A DNA stretch of 64,000 bases from Gammaproteobacteria bacterium. Lineage in GTDB: Bacteria > Pseudomonadota > Gammaproteobacteria > DSM-16500. The stretch covers positions 1-64,000 of the forward strand of contig JAJNBC010000006.1 of NCBI GenBank assembly GCA_021156085.1, in the 5' to 3' direction. The translations under genes were made by a program, and so were the position numbers. The notes beneath the pieces are model-generated. The model searched no databases. It was not told the origin of the DNA and saw only the letters and a list, made by a program, of their open reading frames with translations. The first letter of the stretch is position 1; each line of letters starts with the position of its first letter. Positions 26,433 through 34,363 of this stretch are shown here, one piece after another.

Positions 26433-27125
26433 ATGAAAATTAAACCGGCTTATTTTTGCTTTATGGCATTAGTTAGCGTTTTATTTGGGGGTAGGTGTAT
26501 GGCATTGCCAGCTGGTTTTGTTTATTTGAAAGAGGTTGATTCTAGCATTATTCAGGATGTTAAATATTTTACGGATGATAATTTTATCGGTAGACCCATC
26601 AAAGGATATGAGGCCGCAGAATGTATTTTAACCCAGGAAGCAGCCCACGCTTTATCTAAATTGCAGCAGCAGATTTTGCCGCAGCATTTAAGTTTAAAAG
26701 TTTATGATTGCTATCGCCCACAAACGGCCGTGAACGATTTCATTGCTTGGAGTCAAGATGCAAGCGATCAAAAAATGAAAACAGATTACTATCCTAATAT
26801 TAATAAAGCTGACTTTTTCAAATTAGGCTATGTTGCAGAAAATTCCGGACATACGCGCGGAAGTACGGTTGATTTAACTCTAGTTCATTTGCCAGGCAAT
26901 AATGGCGAGCCACTTGAAATGGCAATGGGCACACACTTTGATTTTATGGACGAGCTCTCTCATCCATTGAATCCAAACATTCATAACGATGTAAGAAGTA
27001 ATCGTTTATTTTTAAGAAGCATAATGCAAAAAGCAGGTTTTGAGCCTGTTGATAATGAATGGTGGCATTTTACTTTTAAAAATGAACCGTATCCCGATAC
27101 TTATTTTAATTTTCCTGTTGCTTAA
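26433..27125 (+). CDS. D-alanyl-D-alanine dipeptidase, VanX/DdpX family, exported
   Basis: Family members hydrolyse D-Ala-D-Ala; chromosomal homologues recycle cell-wall dipeptide. I choose ATG 26433 because it gives a signal peptide (MKIKPAYFCFMALVSVLFGG, cleavage probably after RCMA) and because a TATAAT lies inside the 18 codons upstream. The zinc site is visible: SGHTRGSTVDLTL supplies His and Asp, and EWWHF supplies the catalytic Glu and third ligand His. YDCYRPQTAV holds the conserved Arg. 230 residues, normal length. Not next to vanH or vanA type genes, so a resistance role is not suggested. Confidence 0.9.
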   Translation: MKIKPAYFCFMALVSVLFGGRCMALPAGFVYLKEVDSSIIQDVKYFTDDNFIGRPIKGYEAAECILTQEAAHALSKLQQQILPQHLSLKVYDCYRPQTAVNDFIAWSQDASDQKMKTDYYPNINKADFFKLGYVAENSGHTRGSTVDLTLVHLPGNNGEPLEMAMGTHFDFMDELSHPLNPNIHNDVRSNRLFLRSIMQKAGFEPVDNEWWHFTFKNEPYPDTYFNFPVA

Positions 27126-27139
27126 CAAAGAGGTTTTTT

Positions 27140-27997
27140 ATGCCAATTATTTTTACTGATAAAGCAGATGTCATTTTCTTTGACTAATCAAGACAATTTG
27201 CCTTCTAATTCCATGAATCTTCGTATTAAAGGTGAATCGCCTTATCGTCTTAACGTTGCTACTTTTCACTTGTATGGGCTTTATAGAAATGCAATTTATG
27301 ATTCATATAAGCAAAAAGCTGATTTGGCCAAAGATATTCGAGAATATAAAAAAGTATTTCATGAAGAAAAGAATCTAAATTGAGCGCGGAGCCGCTCTAT
27401 CGCTATGCGGTTACTGCTTCCTTGGGTGCAATGCAAGAATGGAAAGACTCTGATAGCAAAATGAAAGCCTACATTGCTTACCAAGAGATAGATGGCCATA
27501 AAAAGAAAGTTGGTTTTGTGCATTTTATTGAAAAAACAGTAGAGGGTAAGCCTGTCGTATATATTGCCCAAGCAGGTGTTTCTAATCCTTCGCAAGGTGT
27601 CGGTCGCCGATTAATGGAGTGCGTTTTGGCTCATTATCCTGCTGAAACAGAATTTTATATTTTGACGCGTGTATTCAATACAGAAGCTAAAAATTTATAC
27701 CAAAAAAGATTTGGTTTTTCGCCTATTGAAGAAAAAGAAATTAAGCAGCTAGGTTATGATTCCCGTTATTGGGGATTTAAGCATACAACTTCACAAAAAG
27801 AAGTTGAGCTTATAAAAAATAAGCAGGTAGAAAAAACCACTATCAAACCTAAACATCAGTCTTCTAAAAACAATTTTGTTAGGTATGGTCTTTTTGCTGC
27901 AACTGCCGTTGCTTTTGGGGCAGTTTGTTACAATATTTTTTCTAAAGGTGCTAGTCCATCAAGCAATAGTTCTCAGCTTCCAAGGCCGAGTTTATAA
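27140..27997 (+). pseudogene. GNAT-type acetyltransferase gene broken by two frameshifts
   Basis: Three overlapping frames seem to be one gene: 27140-27187 (MPIIFTDKADVIFFD), 27168-27383 (SFSLTNQDNLPSNSMNLRIK and onward, ending EEKNLN) and 27380-27997. The last carries the acetyl-CoA-binding signature QAGVSNPSQGVGRRLMECVL and TRVFNTEAKNLYQKRFGF, then a C-terminal hydrophobic segment (YGLFAATAVAFGAVCYNIF). The ribosome-binding site GAGG precedes only the first frame. The last piece has only a TTG start (27380) without a site of its own. The gene is therefore probably inactive, unless the third frame is translated by reinitiation. Confidence 0.6.
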
Positions 27998-28004
27998 GTT
28001 TTAA

Positions 28005-28907
28005 TTAATTTGATATAGCCCAAAAAATATCTTTTTCCCAGCCAGGAATGAATCCCATTCTTGCTGGGTTAATGAAGTTATGACTTTTAATTAATTCATA
28101 TAATCTAGTAGACCATTTGCTATCAGGTGAAATTATTTTTAATAATAAATGCATCATTGTTGCTTGCGCTGCAAAAGTGGTATTTGGAGTTAAATATTTC
28201 ACATATTCACTAATTTGTTTTGGTCGGATGGTGAAATGTCTATTCCAAATTCGTGAATGATGGGCGCAAAGGTTTCTTATGTAGGTTAATGCATGCAACC
28301 ATGATTCAAGATCAACGGGTGATAATTTAAAAACATCTGATACTCTTTTTTTATCGGATCGATTTTCTAGATTTTTGTAGACGGTAGACCATGTGCCCAT
28401 AGGTAGTAGTTCTGTGGTCATCCAGGATGGTACGAGTTCTGGCTGGGTATAGGTGTTTTTGTAATGCAGAACAAATCTTTCTTTACTGTTTTGTTGTTCT
28501 TCAGTGCATTTTTTTATGAATGCATTGTAATTAAATTCAGGTTTAAATAGATTACGTCTAAGGTGCCAGTGACTATCATTATAAGTTACCGCCAACGCTA
28601 AACAAATCTGTGTGCGAACAGCTACCTCAACTCTCTCGATGGCGTCCATTACTAGTATTCGTAAATGGCGGTCAAAGTCATATAGAGCAAGAATATTATC
28701 GAAGGTAACGCCAGTCTTAAATTGGTGATTTCGCTTCCCATCAATGATTTGTTCAAAGGAAATGGTATAGCTGCTTAAGCGGTAATAATTAATGAATTGT
28801 AAATAATGACGAGCTTTATCTTTATCGGGAATGCTGAGACCGCGGGATGCTAACAGATCGATTTGCTGATCGACTGTAAGTACTGGCTTATTGTAATTAT
28901 TCGGCAT
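28005..28907 (-). CDS. AbiF/AbiD-type abortive infection protein (Abi_2 family, HEPN)
   Basis: 300 residues from ATG 28907 (MPNNYNKPVLTVDQQIDLLA). Family blocks: ARHYLQFINYYRLSSY, FDNILALYDFDRHLRILVMD, AIERVEVAVRTQI, SWMTTELLPMGTWSTVYKNL and IRNLCAHHSRIWNR. R211 and H216 form the R-x4-H ribonuclease motif of HEPN domains. Abi_2 proteins act in phage abortive infection as RNases; AbiF proteins have been linked to a structured RNA antitoxin and to the ancestry of Cas13. A longer ATG (28934) lies inside a terminator hairpin loop and is rejected. No Shine-Dalgarno precedes 28907, so expression may need terminator read-through. Confidence 0.9.
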   Translation of the reverse strand: MPNNYNKPVLTVDQQIDLLASRGLSIPDKDKARHYLQFINYYRLSSYTISFEQIIDGKRNHQFKTGVTFDNILALYDFDRHLRILVMDAIERVEVAVRTQICLALAVTYNDSHWHLRRNLFKPEFNYNAFIKKCTEEQQNSKERFVLHYKNTYTQPELVPSWMTTELLPMGTWSTVYKNLENRSDKKRVSDVFKLSPVDLESWLHALTYIRNLCAHHSRIWNRHFTIRPKQISEYVKYLTPNTTFAAQATMMHLLLKIISPDSKWSTRLYELIKSHNFINPARMGFIPGWEKDIFWAISN

Positions 28908-28910
28908 AAA

Positions 28911-28954
28911 TAAAAAACCCGCTCTGGTTCGCATTGTTAGGAGGCGTAGCGGGT
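28911..28954 (-). terminator. Intrinsic terminator between promoter and abiF start
   Basis: GC-rich seven-pair stem (arms 28948-28954 and 28917-28923) followed on the minus strand by TTTTTT and ATTT. Because it lies between the promoter and the abiF start codon, it would stop most transcripts before the toxin is read. Confidence 0.7.
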
Positions 28955-28960
28955 GTTGTT
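28911..28960 (-). ncRNA. Candidate AbiF-associated small RNA
   Basis: On the minus strand a transcript starting about seven bases after the TATAAT would begin near 28960 and end in the T run at 28912-28917. It folds as ACCCGCT (28954-28948) with AGCGGGT (28923-28917), a seven-pair stem; an inner CGC/GCG stem is possible in the 24-base loop. Six T residues end it four bases before the abiF ATG. A conserved structured RNA beside abiF genes has been described (the abiF RNA motif), and reported to act as antitoxin; placing this RNA in that class is inference. Confidence 0.65.
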
Positions 28961-28966
28961 ATATAC

Positions 28967-28995
28967 ATTATAACCACACTTGCTAGGATGTACAA
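28967..28995 (-). promoter_or_regulatory. Strong sigma-70 type promoter upstream of abiF
   Basis: On the minus strand, TTGTAC (28995-28990) and TATAAT (28972-28967) are separated by exactly 17 bases. This is one of the closest matches to the consensus in the window. The predicted start is near 28960. Confidence 0.75.
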
Positions 28996-29094
28996 CCCAC
29001 CTAAAGGGCTAATTTTTGGTCTGTAAGTGGCTGATATAATGCCAAAATAGCAGGTTACATGCTATAGTTTATACGGTTATTTTTTTAAATTGGC

Positions 29095-29223
29095 TTAATC
29101 TTTGTTTGACCAACCCATGCTTTTTTTCCATTCTTCGTCTTTTTTCTTACTTTCAGCCTGATCAATAAGCCAGCGCTGATGTTTCAAGAATTCGATAAAT
29201 TGTTCAGCTTCATCGATGGTCAT
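29095..29223 (-). CDS. 42-residue ORF, unknown
   Basis: MTIDEAEQFIEFLKHQRWLI then DQAESKKKDEEWKKSMGWSN, ending KD. It overlaps the last 14 bases of the preceding truncated primase-like gene in another frame, so it could be translationally coupled. The product is a charged amphipathic helix. It may be an intact small accessory gene of the island, or the remnant end of a gene fused by the same deletion that cut its neighbour. Confidence 0.5.
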   Translation of the reverse strand: MTIDEAEQFIEFLKHQRWLIDQAESKKKDEEWKKSMGWSNKD

Positions 29224-31051
29224 TCGCCCAGAGGCAACCACTCATAAATTCTGAAGTTAAACTTGTACATAAACTTTTGTGTGCTACTAAATCACCAGTA
29301 AGGTTATCAAACTCAATTACAGCGGGTGCTTTTAGTAATTCTGCTAAAAGTAGTTTGCGACATTCTTCATCATCAGCTGGGAACGTAGTCGGCGTTCCTC
29401 TTTGAGGCGTAGCAAAAGCAGTAGTCAGTTCGCATAAATAGGATTTTCCTGATCCAACAGTATGCGCGCGTACATGGAACATAGGTGCAAGGGCGAGGCT
29501 TGAGCGTATAGTTGCAGTTAAAATTGCAGCTAAGGCAGCTGACCGGTCTGTGCTGGTTGAAAAATTGAATTCACTTAATAGTTCTTCTAGAAGCTTAATT
29601 GCTGCTTCAGCGTCATTACGTGATGGTTCCTCAGGAATTAAAAATTTTCTCGCATCGAACACGCCAAACATTCCTGTAATTGAGTCATACCCTGCTGTAG
29701 CCATCAGGCTTCCATCTGGGCGAAGATAAGGCTGCCGTGCTAGCCCATTTAGAACGGGCAGATGCCGATAATTGCAGGAGTCAAATAAAACCGCTGCATG
29801 ACGACCAGGTGGGTCTGTTCGTACCCAGCTATCCATGCGTACATCGAAACGCTCCCATGTGGCAGCTCCTGCTAAGGCGCGCACTAAAGCATGTTGTGGT
29901 ACTCCTTGTATCTGTGTTTCACAAGTACATGGATCGCTAAATACGGTAACGATTAAGCCACCTCGTTGGTAGAATTGTTTAAGTTGTGCTAATTCACATT
30001 CGGCAGCATCCACCACTCGGTGAATATCGCCAGCAATAATGCGAATGACAGGCTTCATCCGTGCAGCACGGATGTTAATGTCGAGCATACGTAATAGATC
30101 ACGAATATTTCTGTGGGCAAAATGGCCATGTAAACATTTAAGTCCACCAATAGGCCAATTGTCATCAGGTTCAAAATAAGCCGTGCCATTATCGACAGCA
30201 TTGGTATGTTCGTTTTTCCATGGGCAAGTGATGTCGTGTTTACCGCTACCAAGAGGTGCTTTGTACAGGTTGCGTTGTCGGAGTGTGGTTATAACGGCAT
30301 TCTCTTCTGGACGAGGAATCCAGACTGCATCGCCATCTATCTGATGTGTTTGCTCCAAGTGAGATTTCTCGCGTTTTGAGCGGTCTTTCTCAACTATTTC
30401 TAATTGAAGTCCATCTACTAATTCTTGCACCGAATAACGTCGCTCAGGTGACCCAAGTTCCATTCGGCAGGTAAATGGTGGTTCATGTTTTCCATTTGCT
30501 GCTATGGGCATTCTAGCTAGTCGTGTTGTTGGACCATTTGCACCAGGATCGCATAGGCCGGCATTTATGATGGCATTGATTAGCTGATCGGCGGTTTTAC
30601 TGTTGATTAAGGGCTCATGAAGCAAGTATCCTGCTTGATAATTATTGGGGGAGGTTTCTAGCAACCAACTTGGGGGCAGCGTGAGCCTTTCCATCGATGC
30701 TTTGCTACCAATGTCATCAAGCATCACAGCGTATAAGCCTTGAAAGTGCGATTTTCTACGCCGGTATTGCCCTGCGTCGTCAGGCTTAAACATAGCTAAG
30801 CTAAAATAATTATTCGAATTCGCAGATAGATTCATTAGAGATGTTGTACCACCCCAGCGTTGCCCAAACCATTTATTAGCAGGAACAGTTGATGGATTTC
30901 CTTCAAAGCTAACGACTATTGGGCGCGCCTCATCAAGCTTTTCACCAAATAGCTCACATAAAAAGCTGATGTTATCAATGGGTTTGGTTTCATCGCTTTT
31001 GTTGGTTTCTGATTGGTCAGAAGAAAAATGTGTCATTGATTCATTAGACAT
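29210..31051 (-). CDS. Island primase/helicase-like protein, C-terminus cut off
   Basis: 613 residues. The N-terminal part has the pattern of RepB/PriCT-type primases (YAVMLDDIGSKASMERLTLP, GYLLHEPL, and NGPTTRLARMPIAANGK). A CxxH-type cluster, ITCPWKNEHTN and LKCLHGHFAHRN, may bind zinc. The C-terminal ATPase region has a Walker A VGSGKSYLCE around residue 535 and a Walker B-like VIEFDNLT. The sequence then stops after CTSLTSEFMSGCLWANDHR, where island homologues continue with the rest of the ATPase fold, so the gene looks truncated by a deletion. It overlaps alpA by eight bases. Probably replication or mobilisation of the island when intact. Confidence 0.75.
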   Translation of the reverse strand: MSNESMTHFSSDQSETNKSDETKPIDNISFLCELFGEKLDEARPIVVSFEGNPSTVPANKWFGQRWGGTTSLMNLSANSNNYFSLAMFKPDDAGQYRRRKSHFQGLYAVMLDDIGSKASMERLTLPPSWLLETSPNNYQAGYLLHEPLINSKTADQLINAIINAGLCDPGANGPTTRLARMPIAANGKHEPPFTCRMELGSPERRYSVQELVDGLQLEIVEKDRSKREKSHLEQTHQIDGDAVWIPRPEENAVITTLRQRNLYKAPLGSGKHDITCPWKNEHTNAVDNGTAYFEPDDNWPIGGLKCLHGHFAHRNIRDLLRMLDINIRAARMKPVIRIIAGDIHRVVDAAECELAQLKQFYQRGGLIVTVFSDPCTCETQIQGVPQHALVRALAGAATWERFDVRMDSWVRTDPPGRHAAVLFDSCNYRHLPVLNGLARQPYLRPDGSLMATAGYDSITGMFGVFDARKFLIPEEPSRNDAEAAIKLLEELLSEFNFSTSTDRSAALAAILTATIRSSLALAPMFHVRAHTVGSGKSYLCELTTAFATPQRGTPTTFPADDEECRKLLLAELLKAPAVIEFDNLTGDLVAHKSLCTSLTSEFMSGCLWANDHR

Positions 31052-31271
31052 GGCTATTATCCTCCTGCGAGCGGCTTTTTCTGATCTGATCTAAAATCCA
31101 TTCATTGATTTCAGATCCAAGCCAACCCACTGATCTTGCGCCGAGAGAAATAGGAGCAGGAAAAATACCTTGGGATACTTTTAAGTAGATTGAAGAGCGT
31201 CGATACCCAGTTTTGTTTTCCACTTCTGGAAGTTTTAAAATTTTCGGTGTTGAATAATTATGCGCAGCCAT
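31044..31271 (-). CDS. AlpA-family transcriptional regulator
   Basis: 75 residues from ATG 31271, with AGGAGGTAAAA directly upstream; the frame runs nine codons further but lacks a site. KILKLPEVENKTGYRRSSIY is the helix-turn-helix and FPAPISLGARSVGWLGSEIN-EWI is the AlpA signature. AlpA proteins, known from P4/CP4-57-like elements, activate island excision or replication genes. It overlaps the next gene by eight bases, suggesting one operon with the primase-like gene. Confidence 0.9.
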   Translation of the reverse strand: MAAHNYSTPKILKLPEVENKTGYRRSSIYLKVSQGIFPAPISLGARSVGWLGSEINEWILDQIRKSRSQEDNSHV

Positions 31272-31472
31272 TTTTACCTCCTGTACGGGTTGATTCACAT
31301 AAGTTTCTAATCAGATGTTTTAAAGTTTTAAAATATCTAATTGGATGACTTAGGTTATCAATGCCTAATGCAGAAGTAGAAATTAATGCTGTTTTATGCC
31401 ATTTTTTGATGAAATTATCTGCTTTTAAGTGCGCTTATCTGCTTTAACTGCTGCGGATGTGCTTACTAAGTG

Positions 31473-32546
31473 CTAAGTATCAGCTTTTTCTTTAAGGCCG
31501 GATTGATCGCTTATGTCATGAAAATATCGTCGTAATGTGATTAGTGATTTTTGACGTGCAATTAGCTTGCCCCTTTCATTTGCTACACTGTAATGAAAGG
31601 TGTATTTATTAGGTGATTTCTCTGTTAGATACATCCAACCTAAATCGTCGTTAAAGTGCATAGCATCATCTTTACTTGGTTTAGCTTTGTATAAATATGC
31701 GTCTAGCATATCTCTTGCAAATGAATCATAACTATTTCCAGAATCTATGTAGCTCTTAATCAGCAAAACTAATCGAGGGCATTTTTTAGAGCGCCGCTTT
31801 TTCTTTGGATTATTTTGAGCTAAATCAAGTTGAGGAGAGTCATGTTCTTTTGCAGGGGGTGCAAAAGAGGTTTCATTAACAATGCTAGAAGAATTTTTCT
31901 GCTTGAGAAAGTTAATAAAGGTCTGCAAATTATTATGTGTGATGCGCAAATCTATTTTTTTAAATAGCTGGTTGATCGGCCATTGCTTTGGTGTGCCAAG
32001 ATCAAATTTAATTGCATCATTAAAAATATTCTCTGGAATAATGTTTAGCTGAAGAAACGCGCCTGGCACTCCTTCCTTCATGAATAAGCGATATTCTGTT
32101 CTTAAATAAAAAAAAGTAATTTCTAATTTTAATTCCGGACTATAGGGTTCTGGTGTCCATATCTGCTCGTAACCTAAGCGAAGCTGCTGTACATCGTTAG
32201 GTAAAGAGATAGACCAATTGGTGGTTTCTATTCGACTGGCATGTGGATGGCCGGAGAGTATTTCTATTAAATGGTTGTCATTGGCCATAATTCCACAGAA
32301 ATCAGCTGTATTAAGTGGGAAAATCCCATGAAGATTACAGTGACCTATAAAAAACATATTTTTGTTTTCATAATCATATTTGGCAGCAAAGGCTGGTCGA
32401 GAGCCAACATATAAACCAAATTTTAACGTTTCATTTTCACTGTAATATCTTAAGTCGTCTTCGTTAAAATGAATGCCGTGATTCTGAAGTATTTGTATTG
32501 CTTCTTGGGTTGAATAGTAACTCTTTTCTAGTAGCACTTTTTCCAT
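31473..32546 (-). CDS. Unknown island protein
   Basis: 357 residues, no recognised domain. The N-terminus (YYSTQEAIQILQNHGIHFNE) looks like a short winged or MerR-like helix-turn-helix. Residues about 248-258 are very basic (NPKKKRRSKKCPR), and the C-terminal 110 residues form a separate helical domain (DSFARDMLDAYLYKAKPSKD). GC content is like the surrounding island. It lies 13 bases after the integrase on the same strand and could be co-transcribed. Possibly an accessory DNA-binding protein of the element. Confidence 0.65.
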   Translation of the reverse strand: MEKVLLEKSYYSTQEAIQILQNHGIHFNEDDLRYYSENETLKFGLYVGSRPAFAAKYDYENKNMFFIGHCNLHGIFPLNTADFCGIMANDNHLIEILSGHPHASRIETTNWSISLPNDVQQLRLGYEQIWTPEPYSPELKLEITFFYLRTEYRLFMKEGVPGAFLQLNIIPENIFNDAIKFDLGTPKQWPINQLFKKIDLRITHNNLQTFINFLKQKNSSSIVNETSFAPPAKEHDSPQLDLAQNNPKKKRRSKKCPRLVLLIKSYIDSGNSYDSFARDMLDAYLYKAKPSKDDAMHFNDDLGWMYLTEKSPNKYTFHYSVANERGKLIARQKSLITLRRYFHDISDQSGLKEKADT

Positions 32547-32559
32547 TTTAACTTCCTAG

Positions 32560-33770
32560 TTAAGCAATTTTTAACTTAATAACCTTCATATTTTTTGTAA
32601 GTTCGTCCAGATAGTCAGCCCAGTGCTGCATCATCTTGCGGCGCTCAGATAAGTACTCCGCATAGTTATAAGCTGCGCGGATGTTGTTGCGTTCGGCATG
32701 TGCTAGTTGTCTTTCAATGGCATCACGGTTCCATCCTTGTTCGTTAAGCAGAGTAGAGGCCATGCTTCGGAATCCGTGGCCAGTCACTTCTTCTTTGGTA
32801 TAGCCGAGTCTACGCAAGCCAGCATTGATGGTGTTTTCAGACATAGCGCGTTTGGATGCGCGTACACAGGGAAATACATATTTTCCATTGCCGGTTAATG
32901 GTTGCAAATCTCGTAGGATTGAGATGGCTTGGGTGCAAAGTGGAACAACATGAACTACCCTTCGTTTCATCTTCTCAGCTGGTATCCGCCACTCAGCGTC
33001 CTCGAAATTAAACTCAGTCCACTCTGCGTGGCGAAGCTCTCCAGGTCTAACAAAGAATAGAGGTGCTAGTCGTAAAGCGCATTTTGTAACGAAATGACCT
33101 TGGTAATCATTGATAGCACGTAACAAATCGCCAATAGCTTTAGGGTCAATCAATGAAGCATGGTGTTTTTTCTAGCAGGTGGTATTGCGCCGCGTAAATC
33201 AGCGGATGGATCGCGTTCGGCTCGTCCTGTTGCAACTGCATATCGAAATACTTGACCACAAGTTTGATGAGTACGGTGAGCTGTTTCAATTGCCCCTCGA
33301 TTTTCAATTCTACGTAATGCGCTTAAGAGTTGGGGTGGTGTTACTTCAGATATGATTTGTTGACCAAGCCAAGGGAAAATCTCTTTTTCAAATTGACGCA
33401 AGGTTCTTGCAATATGTTTCGCACTCCAGTTGGTAGAAAATTTAGCAAGCCATTCTCTGGCTATAGCTTCAAAGCTATTTTCGGCCGTGATTTTGCCGGA
33501 TTGTTTCTTTTGCTGTTTAAGTGCGCCTGGGTCGATTCCCTTAATTAATAAATCACGAGCTTCATTCCGTTTACTTCGAGCGTCAGCAAGGGTGACTCGA
33601 TCGTAGACCCCAAAGGCTAGTACTCTTTCTTTACTGTTGAATCTGTATTTGAGCCGCCAATACTTTGCTCCTTTGGGTGTGACTAGGAGAAACAATCCTT
33701 CTGCATCTGCTAGCTTATAGGGTTTTTCTTTTGGCTTGGCATTTTTAACTTTAATGTCTGTGAGTGCCAT
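32560..33770 (-). pseudogene. P4-type tyrosine integrase, split by a frameshift at a poly-A run
   Basis: Integrates and excises the island at tRNA-Ser. The first part (33770-33150, 206 codons) has the DUF4102 arm-binding domain (MALTDIKVKNAKPKEKPYKL) and core-binding domain; the second (32560-33153) has the catalytic residues: Arg in VRPGELRHAEW, HGFR, HAERNNIRAAYN and the tail Tyr in AAYNYAEYL. The frames join exactly if one A is added to the six-A run at 33166-33171, giving PPARKKHHASLIDPKAIGDL. The zero-frame codons around the join read A AAA AAC, a classical -1 slippery heptamer, so frameshifting rather than inactivation is possible. Starts 198 bases from the tRNA 3' end. Confidence 0.88.
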
Positions 33771-33835
33771 TGGGGGTATCTATTTCCTAATTATTCAAAA
33801 CCGGTGGGGATATCAGTTTATTTTGACTATCGATA

Positions 33836-33854
33836 TATCCCCATTTGTATCCCC
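33836..33854 (+). repeat. TATCCCC pair with 12-base period beside the integrase start
   Basis: TATCCCC at 33836-33842 and 33848-33854. Inverted relatives GGGGGTATC (33772-33780) and GTGGGGATATC (33804-33814) lie closer to the integrase start. Together they look like a set of integrase arm-type sites or an auto-regulatory region. No exact copy of the tRNA 3' end was found at the other side of the island. Confidence 0.5.
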
Positions 33855-33967
33855 AGATTGGTTGGATTTTGCTAGCTCTCTCGGGATGTCGTTGGAAGAA
33901 TTATACAAGGAAATGGCTTATTTTAAAGAGTATTTTGGATGTCTTGGAATCTTGCTGGAAGCGAATT

Positions 33968-34060
33968 TGGCGGAGAGGGTGGGATTCGAACCCACGTGGA
34001 GGCGTAAACCCCCCATCCGATTTCGAGTCGGTGCCGTTATAGCCGCTTCGGTACCTCTCC
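33968..34060 (-). tRNA. tRNA-Ser (anticodon CGA)
   Basis: On the minus strand the gene starts GGAGAGGTACCGAAG at 34060 and ends GGTTCGAATCCCACCCTCTC then CGCCA at 33968, so CCA is encoded. Anticodon loop CTCGAAA sits on the stem CCGA/TCGG, giving anticodon CGA (reads UCG). The long variable arm of class II tRNAs is present. The 3' end faces the integrase, the normal arrangement for an island inserted in the tRNA 3' end. Confidence 0.95.
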
Positions 34061-34090
34061 TGCGCTGGAGATTATATACTTGGGACTGAG

Positions 34091-34348
34091 CTAGCTGCTA
34101 GTTAATTCCTCGGGTGGAGTTAGATCAACAGGTATGTTACTGCCTGGGTAAATATGGTTGGATACAGGATAATGAGCGGTTATTGTCGAAGAAGAGAGTC
34201 CCGGGGGAATGCTAAGCGGGGGGATGCTTTTTGCTTTTAAATAATCCGTGGTGCGATTTTGGATGATGCTGTGATCGCCGCGAAGATAAGAACAACTGGT
34301 AAGGAATATCATAGCGATTAATAATAGAATCTTGTTTAATTGATGCAT
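34091..34348 (-). CDS. Short lipoprotein resembling the BamC N-terminus
   Basis: 85 residues with a lipoprotein signal (LLLIAMIFLTSC, Cys 19 as the lipidated residue). The sequence after it, SYLRGDHSIIQNRTTDYLKA then PPLSIPPGLSS, resembles the N-terminal unstructured part of BamC, which binds BamD in the outer-membrane assembly complex. The two globular BamC domains are absent. The gene lies 15 bases downstream of dapA, as bamC (nlpB) does in E. coli, which supports the link. It may be a natural short form. Confidence 0.75.
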   Translation of the reverse strand: MHQLNKILLLIAMIFLTSCSYLRGDHSIIQNRTTDYLKAKSIPPLSIPPGLSSSTITAHYPVSNHIYPGSNIPVDLTPPEELTSS

Positions 34349-34363
34349 AAATAACCTTTAATT

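Noticed and set aside
26433-27125. Vancomycin-resistance cluster
   Set aside because: The VanX-like dipeptidase stands alone without vanH, vanA or regulators, and such enzymes are common in Gram-negative peptidoglycan recycling.
28908-28934. Longer abiF start at 28934
   Set aside because: This ATG lies in the loop of the terminator hairpin and has no ribosome-binding site; family members start near MPNNYNKP.
29016-29040. Plus-strand promoter with TATAAT at 29035-29040
   Set aside because: The only nearby -35-like sequence is 13 bases away and no plus-strand gene follows.
33956-33990. Copy of the tRNA 3' end as second attachment site
   Set aside because: I looked leftwards to about 25600 for a repeat of the tRNA-Ser 3' sequence and found none I could trust; an exact search is needed to settle it.
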